A DNA stretch of 64,000 nucleotides. Source: Psychroserpens sp. (GTDB taxonomy: Bacteria; Bacteroidota; Bacteroidia; Flavobacteriales; Flavobacteriaceae). The notes beneath the pieces were generated by a model. It ran no database searches. It saw only the letters and a program-made list of their open reading frames with translations, and was not told the DNA's origin. Where the stretch lies: positions 434,001 to 498,000 of the forward strand of contig JAEPNY010000001.1 of the NCBI GenBank assembly GCA_017643165.1. Reading direction: 5' to 3'. Below, in pieces: positions 44,498 to 52,424 of this stretch. Position numbers and translations under genes: made by a program. Numbering within the stretch: the stretch's first letter is position 1; each line of letters starts with the position of its first letter.

Positions 44498-45293
44498 ACG
44501 AGTAGCAATGTATTTTAAATTTACTTCCTAATTGTTTCGAGCTCTCAACAACAAGTTGTCCATTTAAAATAGCAACTCTACTCTTAATATTTTGTAGGCC
44601 AATTCCGGATTTTTTACTTTTGGCGTTAACGTTAAATCCCACTCCGTTATCCTTAAAAAGCAAAGAAAACCCAACTTCGGGTAATTTATTAAGTACGATC
44701 TCCAATTCGTCAGCTTTTCCATGAACAAGTGCATTGTTTATTAGCTCTTGAACAATTCTGAAAATATGCAGTGCATCATTTTGACTGAGATCAATTGTAT
44801 CTATTTCATGATTAATTTGCAACTCTGAATTTGATGTGAATTCATCGAATAATTCTTCCAAAGCAACTTTTAAACCAAATTTATATAAGACAGGAGGCAT
44901 TAATTCATGAGCAATCTTTCTTGAACTTTCTAGAGTTTTCGTCGTGATGTCTAGAATATGATTCAAAGAGTCTCGGTGTTTTGGTTGAATCTCATCATCA
45001 TCAATTAAGACATTGGTGGTTAAAGTTACTACATTAAGTTTTGAACTGATGGCATCGTGAAGATCTTGAGCAATCCTGTTGCGTTCATCTTCTTGAACAT
45101 TAATGGTGTTCTGTAAAATTTGTTTTTGATGATCGAGTTTTATATTCACCTTTTCAATCTCTTTTTCAATGATTTTGCGTCTGGAATAATAAAAGAATAA
45201 TATTAATCCAGTAGTCACTAAAACTAAAAACATTATGCCAAAAACAAGACCTTCTATTATTTGTTTTTGATTGGCAATATTGTCACCTTCCAT
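44490..45293 (-). CDS. NarL-partner sensor kinase (HisKA_3)
   Basis: 267 aa. A single transmembrane helix at about residues 15-35 and a short coiled coil precede the HisKA_3 box ERNRIAQDLHDAISSKLN with the phospho-accepting His. The HATPase core follows (QELINNALVHG, DNGVGFN, GIGLQNIKSRVAILNG). It has almost no sensory domain of its own; the 7TM protein encoded upstream, overlapping by 37 bases, probably supplies sensing. Its 3' end overlaps the response-regulator start by eight bases. Confidence 0.9.
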   Translation of the reverse strand: MEGDNIANQKQIIEGLVFGIMFLVLVTTGLILFFYYSRRKIIEKEIEKVNIKLDHQKQILQNTINVQEDERNRIAQDLHDAISSKLNVVTLTTNVLIDDDEIQPKHRDSLNHILDITTKTLESSRKIAHELMPPVLYKFGLKVALEELFDEFTSNSELQINHEIDTIDLSQNDALHIFRIVQELINNALVHGKADELEIVLNKLPEVGFSLLFKDNGVGFNVNAKSKKSGIGLQNIKSRVAILNGQLVVESSKQLGSKFKIHCYSYG

Positions 45294-45901
45294 TCGATTA
45301 AAATTAGTAATAAATAACCAACATATAAAACTTTATTTATAAACCATGGTTTGATCAATAGTTCTGATTTTTCAATGTTATTCAAATAATTACCTGCTAT
45401 AAAGATTAATGCACTTGTTGTTAAATATATTAATACTCCCGTATTGAAATATTTAAATTCATAGATTTTACTCAACGAATTATACATGTGAAGCGCAGCA
45501 TAAATAATTATAGGGAGCATTGTGATAAATGCTTCAAAAACATTGAATTTAGTAAGTAAGTCTAAGTTAAAAAGAAAATGAATGCCTATTGCCATTATAA
45601 TTATAAACATTACATAATTAATAATCTTCGACTGTATGCGGTTTAATAGCTGTTTGTAAAATATGGATAATATGACGAACTGTAATAAAAAATAAAAGTG
45701 TGATAGGAATAGATTGTCTACCTTGTATTTTGCTAGAACGAACTGCGTAACTTGGATAATTCCTGTAACTAAAACATAAATAGCAAGAATGTTTTTAGTT
45801 TTAGAGAGATTATTCAAAGATGAACTTCTCACATATAATACAGCATTGATGACAACCAAAATTGTACCTAGGTAATCAAAAAAATCATCAATGCTGATCA
45901 T
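45257..45901 (-). CDS. Seven-helix membrane protein, likely sensor of the kinase operon
   Basis: 214 aa, about seven transmembrane helices (roughly 8-24, 38-58, 67-86, 94-112, 121-140, 152-172, 187-207) with short loops and no known enzymatic motif. It is translationally coupled to the HisKA_3 kinase. Topology resembles the 7TM sensory modules sometimes fused to kinases, so I infer a split sensor. No signal or ligand can be named. Confidence 0.65.
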   Translation of the reverse strand: MISIDDFFDYLGTILVVINAVLYVRSSSLNNLSKTKNILAIYVLVTGIIQVTQFVLAKYKVDNLFLSHFYFLLQFVILSIFYKQLLNRIQSKIINYVMFIIIMAIGIHFLFNLDLLTKFNVFEAFITMLPIIIYAALHMYNSLSKIYEFKYFNTGVLIYLTTSALIFIAGNYLNNIEKSELLIKPWFINKVLYVGYLLLILIEWKVTILPIKNK

Positions 45902-45912
45902 CGTATTTTTTA

Positions 45913-46317
45913 TTAGTGATATAAAGAACTGTTTTTATCACAATAATTTGGACATGGATTTGTGAAATCAAAGGCACCACTGCCATTACGACGTATACCT
46001 GAAGCAGGATAAGAACCATCCTCTACAACGTCTTTGTAAGAGCCGTTATCTAGTACAGTTGCTACGTATACCAGTTTTTCTCCAAAGCCTTCGGAAAGAT
46101 TGTTCACATCAATTCCCATGTAAGCTCTAATTTTAGCGTTTGCATCGTCAGATTCATAAATACCATTAGCATTTTTTGTAATGGTCAATCCTAATTGAGA
46201 TATACATGCTAATAGATCGTCAATTGAAATTGAAAATGCTTTTGCATGATTAGGGTTGTCATCTTGCCATTTTTTTGTCCACGCCTTGGCATCGGCAATT
46301 GAAATTGGATTATTCAT
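45913..46317 (-). CDS. Small protein of unknown function at the head of the kinase operon
   Basis: 134 aa, soluble, no signal peptide. The N-terminus (ISIADAKAWTKKWQDDNPNHAKAFS) is helical; the C-terminal third has Gly/Ser loops and three Cys/Asn-rich residues in NPCPNYCDKN. I recognise no family with certainty. It starts the operon 11 bases before the 7TM gene and is divergent from the first tail-collar gene at 46501, with 183 bases between them for two promoters. Confidence 0.55.
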   Translation of the reverse strand: MNNPISIADAKAWTKKWQDDNPNHAKAFSISIDDLLACISQLGLTITKNANGIYESDDANAKIRAYMGIDVNNLSEGFGEKLVYVATVLDNGSYKDVVEDGSYPASGIRRNGSGAFDFTNPCPNYCDKNSSLYH

Positions 46318-46500
46318 TTGAGTTTAGTTTAATTAGTTAATACATAATAAAACTACTCAATTTGTAGTAAAATAGCGACATAAAATGTTAAAAACAGGTA
46401 GAAATACCCGTTTTTTTCTTGAAGTGCATTTGCGTTCAAAATTCTTGAAAATAACATAGAGCTTTGAAACTCATATTAACCAATTAAATAACAACTTATT

Positions 46501-47049
46501 ATGAATCCGTATTTAGCACAAATTGTCATGTTTGCAGGAAACTTTGCTCCAAGAGGGTGGGCATTCTGTAGTGGACAATTGTTACCCATTGCTCAGTACT
46601 CTGCATTGTATTCCTTAATGGGAACCATGTATGGAGGTGATGGAAGAACAACTTTTGCACTTCCTGATCTTAGAGGACGATTACCAAAAGGTATGGGGTC
46701 AGGTCCAGGTTTAACACCAGTTCAAGAAGGTGAAAAAGGAGGACACGAACTCGTGACACTTGCCGTTGCAAACATGCCTGCTCATAGTCATGATGGCAGT
46801 AGTTTGAGTATGACGTTATCTTGTAATGAAGAAGATGGAGATAACGATGAACCGTCTGGAAGAACGTTTGGTATTGCCTCATCAGGTACGCCTTATAATT
46901 CTTCAGCTAATGATGCAACATTTGGAGGTGGAACTATCTCAGGTAACACTGGCAATCAAGGGAATAATCAAGCATTTGATGTACAGAATCCTTTCTTAGG
47001 AGTGAATTACATTATCGCCTTACAAGGAACATTCCCACCAAGAAACTAA
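46501..47049 (+). CDS. Phage tail collar domain protein (MdpB-like), copy 1
   Basis: 182 aa. Residues 5-60 are the tail-collar/microcystin-dependent-protein domain: GNFAPRGWAFCSGQLL, MGTMYGGDGRTTFALPDLRGR. A HSHDGSS site and an acidic NEEDGDNDEP loop (possible metal or Ca site) follow, then a Gly/Asn-rich part ending in NPFLGVNYIIALQG. There are no other phage genes nearby, so this is the free-standing MdpB type found in many environmental bacteria. Function unknown. It shares roughly two thirds of its residues with the next gene. Confidence 0.85.
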   Translation: MNPYLAQIVMFAGNFAPRGWAFCSGQLLPIAQYSALYSLMGTMYGGDGRTTFALPDLRGRLPKGMGSGPGLTPVQEGEKGGHELVTLAVANMPAHSHDGSSLSMTLSCNEEDGDNDEPSGRTFGIASSGTPYNSSANDATFGGGTISGNTGNQGNNQAFDVQNPFLGVNYIIALQGTFPPRN

Positions 47050-47085
47050 ATCAAGAAATAAAATTTAAAAATTAAAAAATACATT

Positions 47086-47637
47086 ATGGATGATACATAT
47101 ATCGGTGTAATAGAAATGTTCGGAGGAAATTTTGCACCAAGAGGATGGGCCTTTTGTAACGGTCAATTATTATCAATTAGTCAATATCAAGCTTTGTTTT
47201 CGATATTAGGAACAACTTATGGAGGTGATGGAAGAACAACCTTTGGACTACCAGATTTGCGCGGAAGAGTACCAAAACATGTTGGGAATGGGCCAGGGTT
47301 ACAACCCGTAACTTTAGGCGAAAAAGCAGGGCGTGAGACTGTTGCATTAACAACAGGTAATTTGCCTGCACATAGTCATGATGGAAGCAGTTTAACAGCG
47401 ACCCTAGGTTGTAATGAAGAGGACGGTGATAACGATGAGCCAGCTGGACGTAATTTAGGTATTGCCTCTTCAGGGACTCCTTACAATTCATCAGCTAATG
47501 ACGCGAGTTTTGGAGGTGGTTCTGTATCAGGAAATACAGGCTTACAAGGAGGCAATCAGCCATTTGATATTCAAAATCCGTTTTTAGGAATGAATTATAT
47601 TATTTGTATGGAAGGGGTGTATCCACCTAGAAGCTAA
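47086..47637 (+). CDS. Phage tail collar domain protein (MdpB-like), copy 2
   Basis: 183 aa tandem paralogue of the previous gene, 36 bases downstream. The collar block GNFAPRGWAFCNGQLL, YGGDGRTTFGLPDLRGR, AHSHDGSS and the acidic NEEDGDNDEP loop are all conserved; differences are spread through the protein, as expected of an old duplication. Both copies keep a full frame. They are likely cotranscribed and may form a hetero-oligomer. Confidence 0.85.
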   Translation: MDDTYIGVIEMFGGNFAPRGWAFCNGQLLSISQYQALFSILGTTYGGDGRTTFGLPDLRGRVPKHVGNGPGLQPVTLGEKAGRETVALTTGNLPAHSHDGSSLTATLGCNEEDGDNDEPAGRNLGIASSGTPYNSSANDASFGGGSVSGNTGLQGGNQPFDIQNPFLGMNYIICMEGVYPPRS

Positions 47638-47752
47638 TTGTGATAATAAACTCGAGTTAAATCGTGATTTCTAACATCACATAAACAAGATATAAAAGTA
47701 CCGCAACGTATGAGTGTGGTACTTTCGTCGTATTAACATTAATATTAAAACT

Positions 47753-48724
47753 ATGAAAACAAAACTACTATTATTATTACTTATACCAGCAATTGGACTG
47801 TCTCAAGTTGGTCAGGGATTTGAAAACACACCTGGTGTAAGTTTCTTTTCAGGTACTTGTCAGTATTTTGATGCTGATAATGTTACCGTTCATGAATTAG
47901 CGAATTATAATGCGCCTTGTGGATTAATTTATGTTACAGAATCTACATCTGGAGCTGTTTTGGGGTATACAACTACACTTGATCCTACGACACCTAATGG
48001 TCCGAATGGATTTTCTGATGGTGATTTTTTTGGTGTTGGGACGGCAGCATTTTTTACTAGTGAAATAGCAGCTGCTCCACCAGAAGGAAGTCAAGCTTTT
48101 TTTATGGAGGATCCTGATGGAACTGTGACGATGAGTTTTGATTCCGTTGATTTATCAGGTACAAGCAATCCTCAGTTTTCAATGCAATATATTTTAGAGG
48201 CGACAAGTTGGGAACTTGATGATTTCTTAAGAGTAACTATAAGTATTACAGATTGTGCTTCATCTACTACTGTTACTGTCTTAGATACAGCAGGCCAAGA
48301 TATTGACAACTTAGGGATTGAAGATGTATGGAATACACTGAATTCTGATCTAACTGCTTATGTAGGATGTAATGCGGCGCTAACTATAACATTCTCTTCA
48401 AATTCGGCCGCAGAAGAATTGGGGCTTGATAATATTCAATTTACGGCAGGTATGACATTAGGTGCCAATGAAGTTCAGTTGGCAAATTCAATAAGTGTAT
48501 CACCAAATCCTTCAAACGGAAATATAACGGTAAAAAATACTGGTAATGCTTTGGAATCAATCGTGGTAACAGATATAAATGGACGACAAGTTTCTCGATT
48601 AAATTTGAATGGAACTTCTGAAGATGTTAGTATTGATTTATCAAATAAATTATCTTCTGGATTATACTTTATGACGATATCAACAGATAGAGAATCTACA
48701 ATAAAAAAGGTGATTATTAAGTAG
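47753..48724 (+). CDS. T9SS-secreted protein, cargo type
   Basis: 323 aa from the ATG at 47753; a GTG at 47714 would add 13 residues before the signal peptide and is rejected. The signal ends near GLSQ. The central part is a beta-sandwich-like region with SVDLSGTSNPQFSMQYIL and an ending LGLDNIQF, as in carbohydrate-binding-type modules. The C-terminus (SVSPNPSNGNITVKN through GLYFMTISTD to KKVIIK) is a type A T9SS sorting domain. The role is unknown. A terminator follows. Confidence 0.75.
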   Translation: MKTKLLLLLLIPAIGLSQVGQGFENTPGVSFFSGTCQYFDADNVTVHELANYNAPCGLIYVTESTSGAVLGYTTTLDPTTPNGPNGFSDGDFFGVGTAAFFTSEIAAAPPEGSQAFFMEDPDGTVTMSFDSVDLSGTSNPQFSMQYILEATSWELDDFLRVTISITDCASSTTVTVLDTAGQDIDNLGIEDVWNTLNSDLTAYVGCNAALTITFSSNSAAEELGLDNIQFTAGMTLGANEVQLANSISVSPNPSNGNITVKNTGNALESIVVTDINGRQVSRLNLNGTSEDVSIDLSNKLSSGLYFMTISTDRESTIKKVIIK

Positions 48725-48752
48725 TAAAAACTTATCAATTTCACATAGAATT

Positions 48753-48779
48753 AAGCAGTCAGAATTGACTGCTTTTTTT
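48753..48779 (+). terminator. Terminator after the first T9SS cargo gene
   Basis: Stem AAGCAGTCA / TGACTGCTT with a four-base loop and a TTTTTT tract. Confidence 0.8.
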
Positions 48780-48914
48780 GTTAATAAAATATTGAAAATC
48801 AATATATTAGGTCGATAATCGATAGAATATGTAGTATGTAGAAAAGGTGTTCAAAAAAGATGATATAGCGCTGATTTTCAGTACCTTTAAGTACTAATCA
48901 AACATTGAGCTATT

Positions 48915-49922
48915 ATGAAATCAAAATTACTTTCATTGCCCCTAATTTTTTGTACATTTTTGAGTTACACGACTGTAACTTCACAGACAACTTTAGCTTC
49001 TGGAGATATCGCAATTTTGTGGTATCAAGCAGATACGCCTGATAATTTTGCGTTTACGACTTTTGTCAATTTACAAGCTGGAACAGAGATCATTTTTACC
49101 GATTGTGGAGCAGTTCCGGCTGGAACTTTTGACCCATTAGGATGCGGTGAAGGTGCCATCGTTTATACGGCACCTGTTGGAGGTCTCGAAATTGGTGAAA
49201 TTATAGTGTATGACGACTCAAACCCAAGTTCTGAATTTGCTGACTATGCTGGAGATGCCATAATTAATGGGTCTTCAGGGATGTCACTTTCAACTGGAGG
49301 TGATCAAATCACAGTAATCCAGGGGAGTGGTGTAAGTCCATCGTTCGTTTTTATGTTAAGCGCCTCATCTACAACATTTTCAGGAAATGACAGTAGTAGT
49401 ACAACGGAAACGAATTTATTCACAGGACTATCAGACATAGGATCGCCTCGAACTGCTGTTGCAGTTGGTTCGGGCCCAGCTCCTTCTCAAGAATGGGATA
49501 ATGCGGTTTATAACGGTTCTTATACCTTCGCAACTATCGCAGATGCTAAAATTGCCCTTACAAATCCTGCAAATTTCACAGGTGCAAATGCCATAACCGA
49601 CACACCTTACGATGCTTTGGCATCTGCAATTCCAGATAAACTAAATATTGCAGCTTTATCAGTTGACGAATATGATTTGAGTTCCGCAGTTGACGTATTC
49701 CCAAATCCTTCAAATGGAATAATTACCATTAAAAATGCAGGTGTTTCCTTGATGTCAGTTATGGTTACAGATGTTAATGGACGAAAAGTGGCACAGTACA
49801 ATTTAGAGGGGACACGAAATGACAAATCTCTAGATCTACGATCAAGATTGTCATCTGGCCTTTATTTGCTTACAATTGCATCAGACAACGCCTCAATTGT
49901 AAAGAAAATAATGATTAAATAA
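48915..49922 (+). CDS. T9SS-secreted protein with N-terminal lamin-tail-like region
   Basis: 335 aa. The signal peptide ends near residue 23 (TVTSQ). The mature N-terminus (LASGDIAILWYQADTPDNFAFTTFVNLQAGTEIIFTDCG) resembles the LTD-like start of secreted Bacteroidota proteins. The C-terminus is a type A sorting domain (DVFPNPSNGIITIKN through SGLYLLTIASD to KIMIK), closely similar to that of the previous gene, so both use the same export route. Function unknown. Confidence 0.72.
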   Translation: MKSKLLSLPLIFCTFLSYTTVTSQTTLASGDIAILWYQADTPDNFAFTTFVNLQAGTEIIFTDCGAVPAGTFDPLGCGEGAIVYTAPVGGLEIGEIIVYDDSNPSSEFADYAGDAIINGSSGMSLSTGGDQITVIQGSGVSPSFVFMLSASSTTFSGNDSSSTTETNLFTGLSDIGSPRTAVAVGSGPAPSQEWDNAVYNGSYTFATIADAKIALTNPANFTGANAITDTPYDALASAIPDKLNIAALSVDEYDLSSAVDVFPNPSNGIITIKNAGVSLMSVMVTDVNGRKVAQYNLEGTRNDKSLDLRSRLSSGLYLLTIASDNASIVKKIMIK

Positions 49923-49948
49923 GAATCTCAAAAGAACAATATAAGTAC

Positions 49949-49979
49949 TAAAAGGGCTATCTAAACAGATAGCCTTTTT
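49949..49979. terminator. Bidirectional terminator, T9SS gene / Lrp gene
   Basis: Imperfect stem AAAGGGCTATCT / AGATAGCCTTTTT with an AAAC loop and T-runs on both strands. It separates convergent genes. Confidence 0.8.
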
Positions 49980-50448
49980 ATATTTTTATCTGTCGTTCGA
50001 TTTGCTGGTCTAATGAGATAAACGTTTCAGTTCTAGAAACGCCAGTAATGGATTGGATATCATGGTTTAAGACATGCATTAAATGTGCGTTGTCTTTGCA
50101 CAGTACTTTTATAAATATACTCCAATCACCCGTAGTGTAATGACATTCTAACACTTCTGGAATCTTCTGTAGTTGCTTCACAGCTTGAGGATTACTGACG
50201 GCCTTATCTAAGAATATTCCAATAAATGCCATGGTGGTATATCCTAAGACTTTAGGATTAATAACAAATTTTGAACCTGAAATCAATCCAGATTTTTCGA
50301 GTTTCCTTAACCGCTGATGTATAGCGGCTCCAGAAATTCCCACTAAACGCGCAATTTCGAGTATTGGTGTACGCGCATCCGCCATTAATGCTCTTAGTAT
50401 CTTTTTGTCGATACCGTCAATTTGTATGCTTTGATTCACGATTTTCAT
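49978..50448 (-). CDS. Lrp/AsnC family regulator
   Basis: 156 aa. N-terminal winged HTH (DKKILRALMADARTPILEIARLVGISGAAIHQRLRKLEKSGLI) and a C-terminal RAM ligand-binding domain (LGYTTMAFIGIFLDK, VLECHYTTGDWSIFIKV). It lies 12 bases after the saccharopine-dehydrogenase-type gene and in the same operon, so it probably senses an amino acid, plausibly lysine or a derivative, and autoregulates. The ligand is inference. Confidence 0.92.
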   Translation of the reverse strand: MKIVNQSIQIDGIDKKILRALMADARTPILEIARLVGISGAAIHQRLRKLEKSGLISGSKFVINPKVLGYTTMAFIGIFLDKAVSNPQAVKQLQKIPEVLECHYTTGDWSIFIKVLCKDNAHLMHVLNHDIQSITGVSRTETFISLDQQIERQIKI

Positions 50449-50460
50449 CAGTGTATGAAA

Positions 50461-51825
50461 TTAAGCATTCAACGGGTTATAACCTAAATAAGGAACTTCT
50501 TTTTCGGTAAACTGAATACCATAATCCTTAAGCTCTTCTAGAATAGGCTCATAGACTTCTTTACTAATTGGGATTTGAACACCAGGTGTTTTTATTTTAC
50601 CATTTAAGATATCTAATGTGGCCATCGCTACTGGAAGTCCGACTGTTTTAGCCATAGCGGTATATGTCTCGTCTTCTCCAATGGTTACCATAGTGGCATC
50701 TATTTGGTAACGTTTACCATCTTTTTCATAACCGAATTTATGGTACATAACAATCATATCTTTGTCTTCCGAACTTAAAGTCCAACTATCCATCAATATT
50801 TTTTGAAGTATTTGTGCCGGTGTAGCTCTTTGAAGTTCCACCATTTTAGTCTCACTAAAAATATCTAGTTCTTCCAGTTTGTCCCATACAATATCATCTT
50901 GATCGATTTTTAATGCATGACGAAATTTCAATTCTACAGAGTCGGTTGGACTATAAGGTAAAAATGCATTGACATAGTCGCGATAACTCATATTTTCACT
51001 GTCTTCAATGACATAACTATCATCGGTCATACCGAGTAAAACAAAAATGTTCCAGGCGCGACTGAAACCAACACGACGCATAGTTCCGCGATATAAGGTA
51101 TGGATGTCTTTGAATCCGTAAGCTGTCTGATATTTTAAAGAGTCTCGATTTGCATAAGCTTCAAATCGTCCATAGCCATCAACCTCTAAGAATTCAGTTC
51201 GTCTAAACAAACGGTTATAAGGAATATACTTATAAGATTTCTCCTGAAGGAATTTTGCCGCACTACCTTGTCCGGCTAGAACAACATTACGTGGATTCCA
51301 AGTGAACTTGTAATTCCAAAGATTATTATCGCTTTCTGGTGCTACTAATCCTCCTGTAAACGATTCGAATAAGATGATCTTCCCACCATTATCTCTAATT
51401 CTGTCAATCACTTGCATAGCACTCATATGATCAATACCTGGATCTACGCCTATTTCATTCATAAAAACAAGACCCTTCTGTATGGCTGGTTTGTTAAGTT
51501 TTAGCATTTCCTCACTTACATAGGAAGCTGTTACCATATGTTTACCAAAAGTAATACAGTCTTTGGCAACTTCAATATGGAATCTCGCAGGCAACATAGA
51601 GACTACAATATCAGCATTTTGGACTGCTTTCTCTCTTGAGGAAGCATCAAATACATCTAGTGCAATGGCATTGGCATTTCTATGATCTCCGATTAACTTC
51701 TTTGCATTGGATAATTTTATATCACCTACAATGATATGAAGGTTTTCACTATCAGATTTGTCAAGTAAATATTTAATGAGGTATGAGGCAGATTTTCCAG
51801 AACCAATAACTAAAATCTTTCGCAT
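50461..51825 (-). CDS. Saccharopine dehydrogenase family protein
   Basis: 454 aa. NAD(P)-binding N-terminus (VIGSGKSASYLIKYLL; Rossmann loop GSGKSA) and the saccharopine-dehydrogenase C-terminal domain (NEIGVDPGIDHMSAMQVIDRI, SFTGGLVAPESDNNLWNYKFTWNPRNV). These enzymes act in lysine degradation or synthesis via saccharopine. In Bacteroidota the lysine-catabolic role is usual. The downstream Lrp-type gene supports amino-acid-responsive control. The exact direction of the reaction is not determined. Confidence 0.9.
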   Translation of the reverse strand: MRKILVIGSGKSASYLIKYLLDKSDSENLHIIVGDIKLSNAKKLIGDHRNANAIALDVFDASSREKAVQNADIVVSMLPARFHIEVAKDCITFGKHMVTASYVSEEMLKLNKPAIQKGLVFMNEIGVDPGIDHMSAMQVIDRIRDNGGKIILFESFTGGLVAPESDNNLWNYKFTWNPRNVVLAGQGSAAKFLQEKSYKYIPYNRLFRRTEFLEVDGYGRFEAYANRDSLKYQTAYGFKDIHTLYRGTMRRVGFSRAWNIFVLLGMTDDSYVIEDSENMSYRDYVNAFLPYSPTDSVELKFRHALKIDQDDIVWDKLEELDIFSETKMVELQRATPAQILQKILMDSWTLSSEDKDMIVMYHKFGYEKDGKRYQIDATMVTIGEDETYTAMAKTVGLPVAMATLDILNGKIKTPGVQIPISKEVYEPILEELKDYGIQFTEKEVPYLGYNPLNA

Positions 51826-51968
51826 AATGAGTTAAGTTGAGTAATTTTGTTAGGTGTAATTTTAAGAATGATCACTGTACAATTTATTTGGACATGACAA
51901 CATGTAAAAAATTGTAATACGAATGTAATCATTACTCTTGTTTCTCAAAACCAAAAATTGATTTAGAT

Positions 51969-52364
51969 ATGAACAAACGTAATTTAATCATTGGAGCCGT
52001 ATTGGGATTATTGGCAATTATCATAGGAGCTTTCGGATCCCACGGTTTAAAGACATTGATAGATACAGATGCTCAAAATACTTTTGAAATAGGTGTTCGT
52101 TATCAAATGTATCATGCCCTATTTTTACTAGCACTTGGTTCAATGAAGTTTATAAATCATCGCACGCAACAAATAATAGGATCATTAGTGCTTTTTGGGA
52201 TCATATTGTTTTCTGGGTCAATTTATGGTTTAGCAACAAATGCGCTCTTTTCATTTGATTTTAAGGTGATCGGATTTGTGACACCTATAGGAGGATTGTT
52301 CTTAATTTTTGCGTGGCTTATATTGTTGATAAACTTCTTGAAAATGAAACGCGATAAATCTTAA
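51969..52364 (+). CDS. DUF423 membrane protein
   Basis: 131 aa with four transmembrane helices and the DUF423 signature AIIIGAFGSHGLKTLIDTDA plus VRYQMYHALFLLALG. Function unknown. It is divergent from the saccharopine dehydrogenase gene. Confidence 0.85.
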   Translation: MNKRNLIIGAVLGLLAIIIGAFGSHGLKTLIDTDAQNTFEIGVRYQMYHALFLLALGSMKFINHRTQQIIGSLVLFGIILFSGSIYGLATNALFSFDFKVIGFVTPIGGLFLIFAWLILLINFLKMKRDKS

Positions 52365-52392
52365 AATTAACAGGCTACTTTAAAATAATGTT

Positions 52393-52400
52393 TAATTTTG
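52393..52400 (+). promoter_or_regulatory. Candidate -7 promoter box of pckA
   Basis: TAATTTTG, a TAnnTTTG match 24 bases before the pckA ATG. No clear -33. Confidence 0.4.
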
Positions 52401-52424
52401 CATCGTAATCACAACAAACAAATT

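Noticed and set aside
43820-45293. Toxin-antitoxin or defence system near the kinase operon
   Set aside because: All four genes read as signalling or unknown; no nuclease, RNase or antitoxin motif was found.
46501-47637. Prophage or contractile injection system suggested by two tail-collar proteins
   Set aside because: No capsid, terminase, integrase, sheath, tube, baseplate or AAA genes lie nearby; both are of the free-standing MdpB type.
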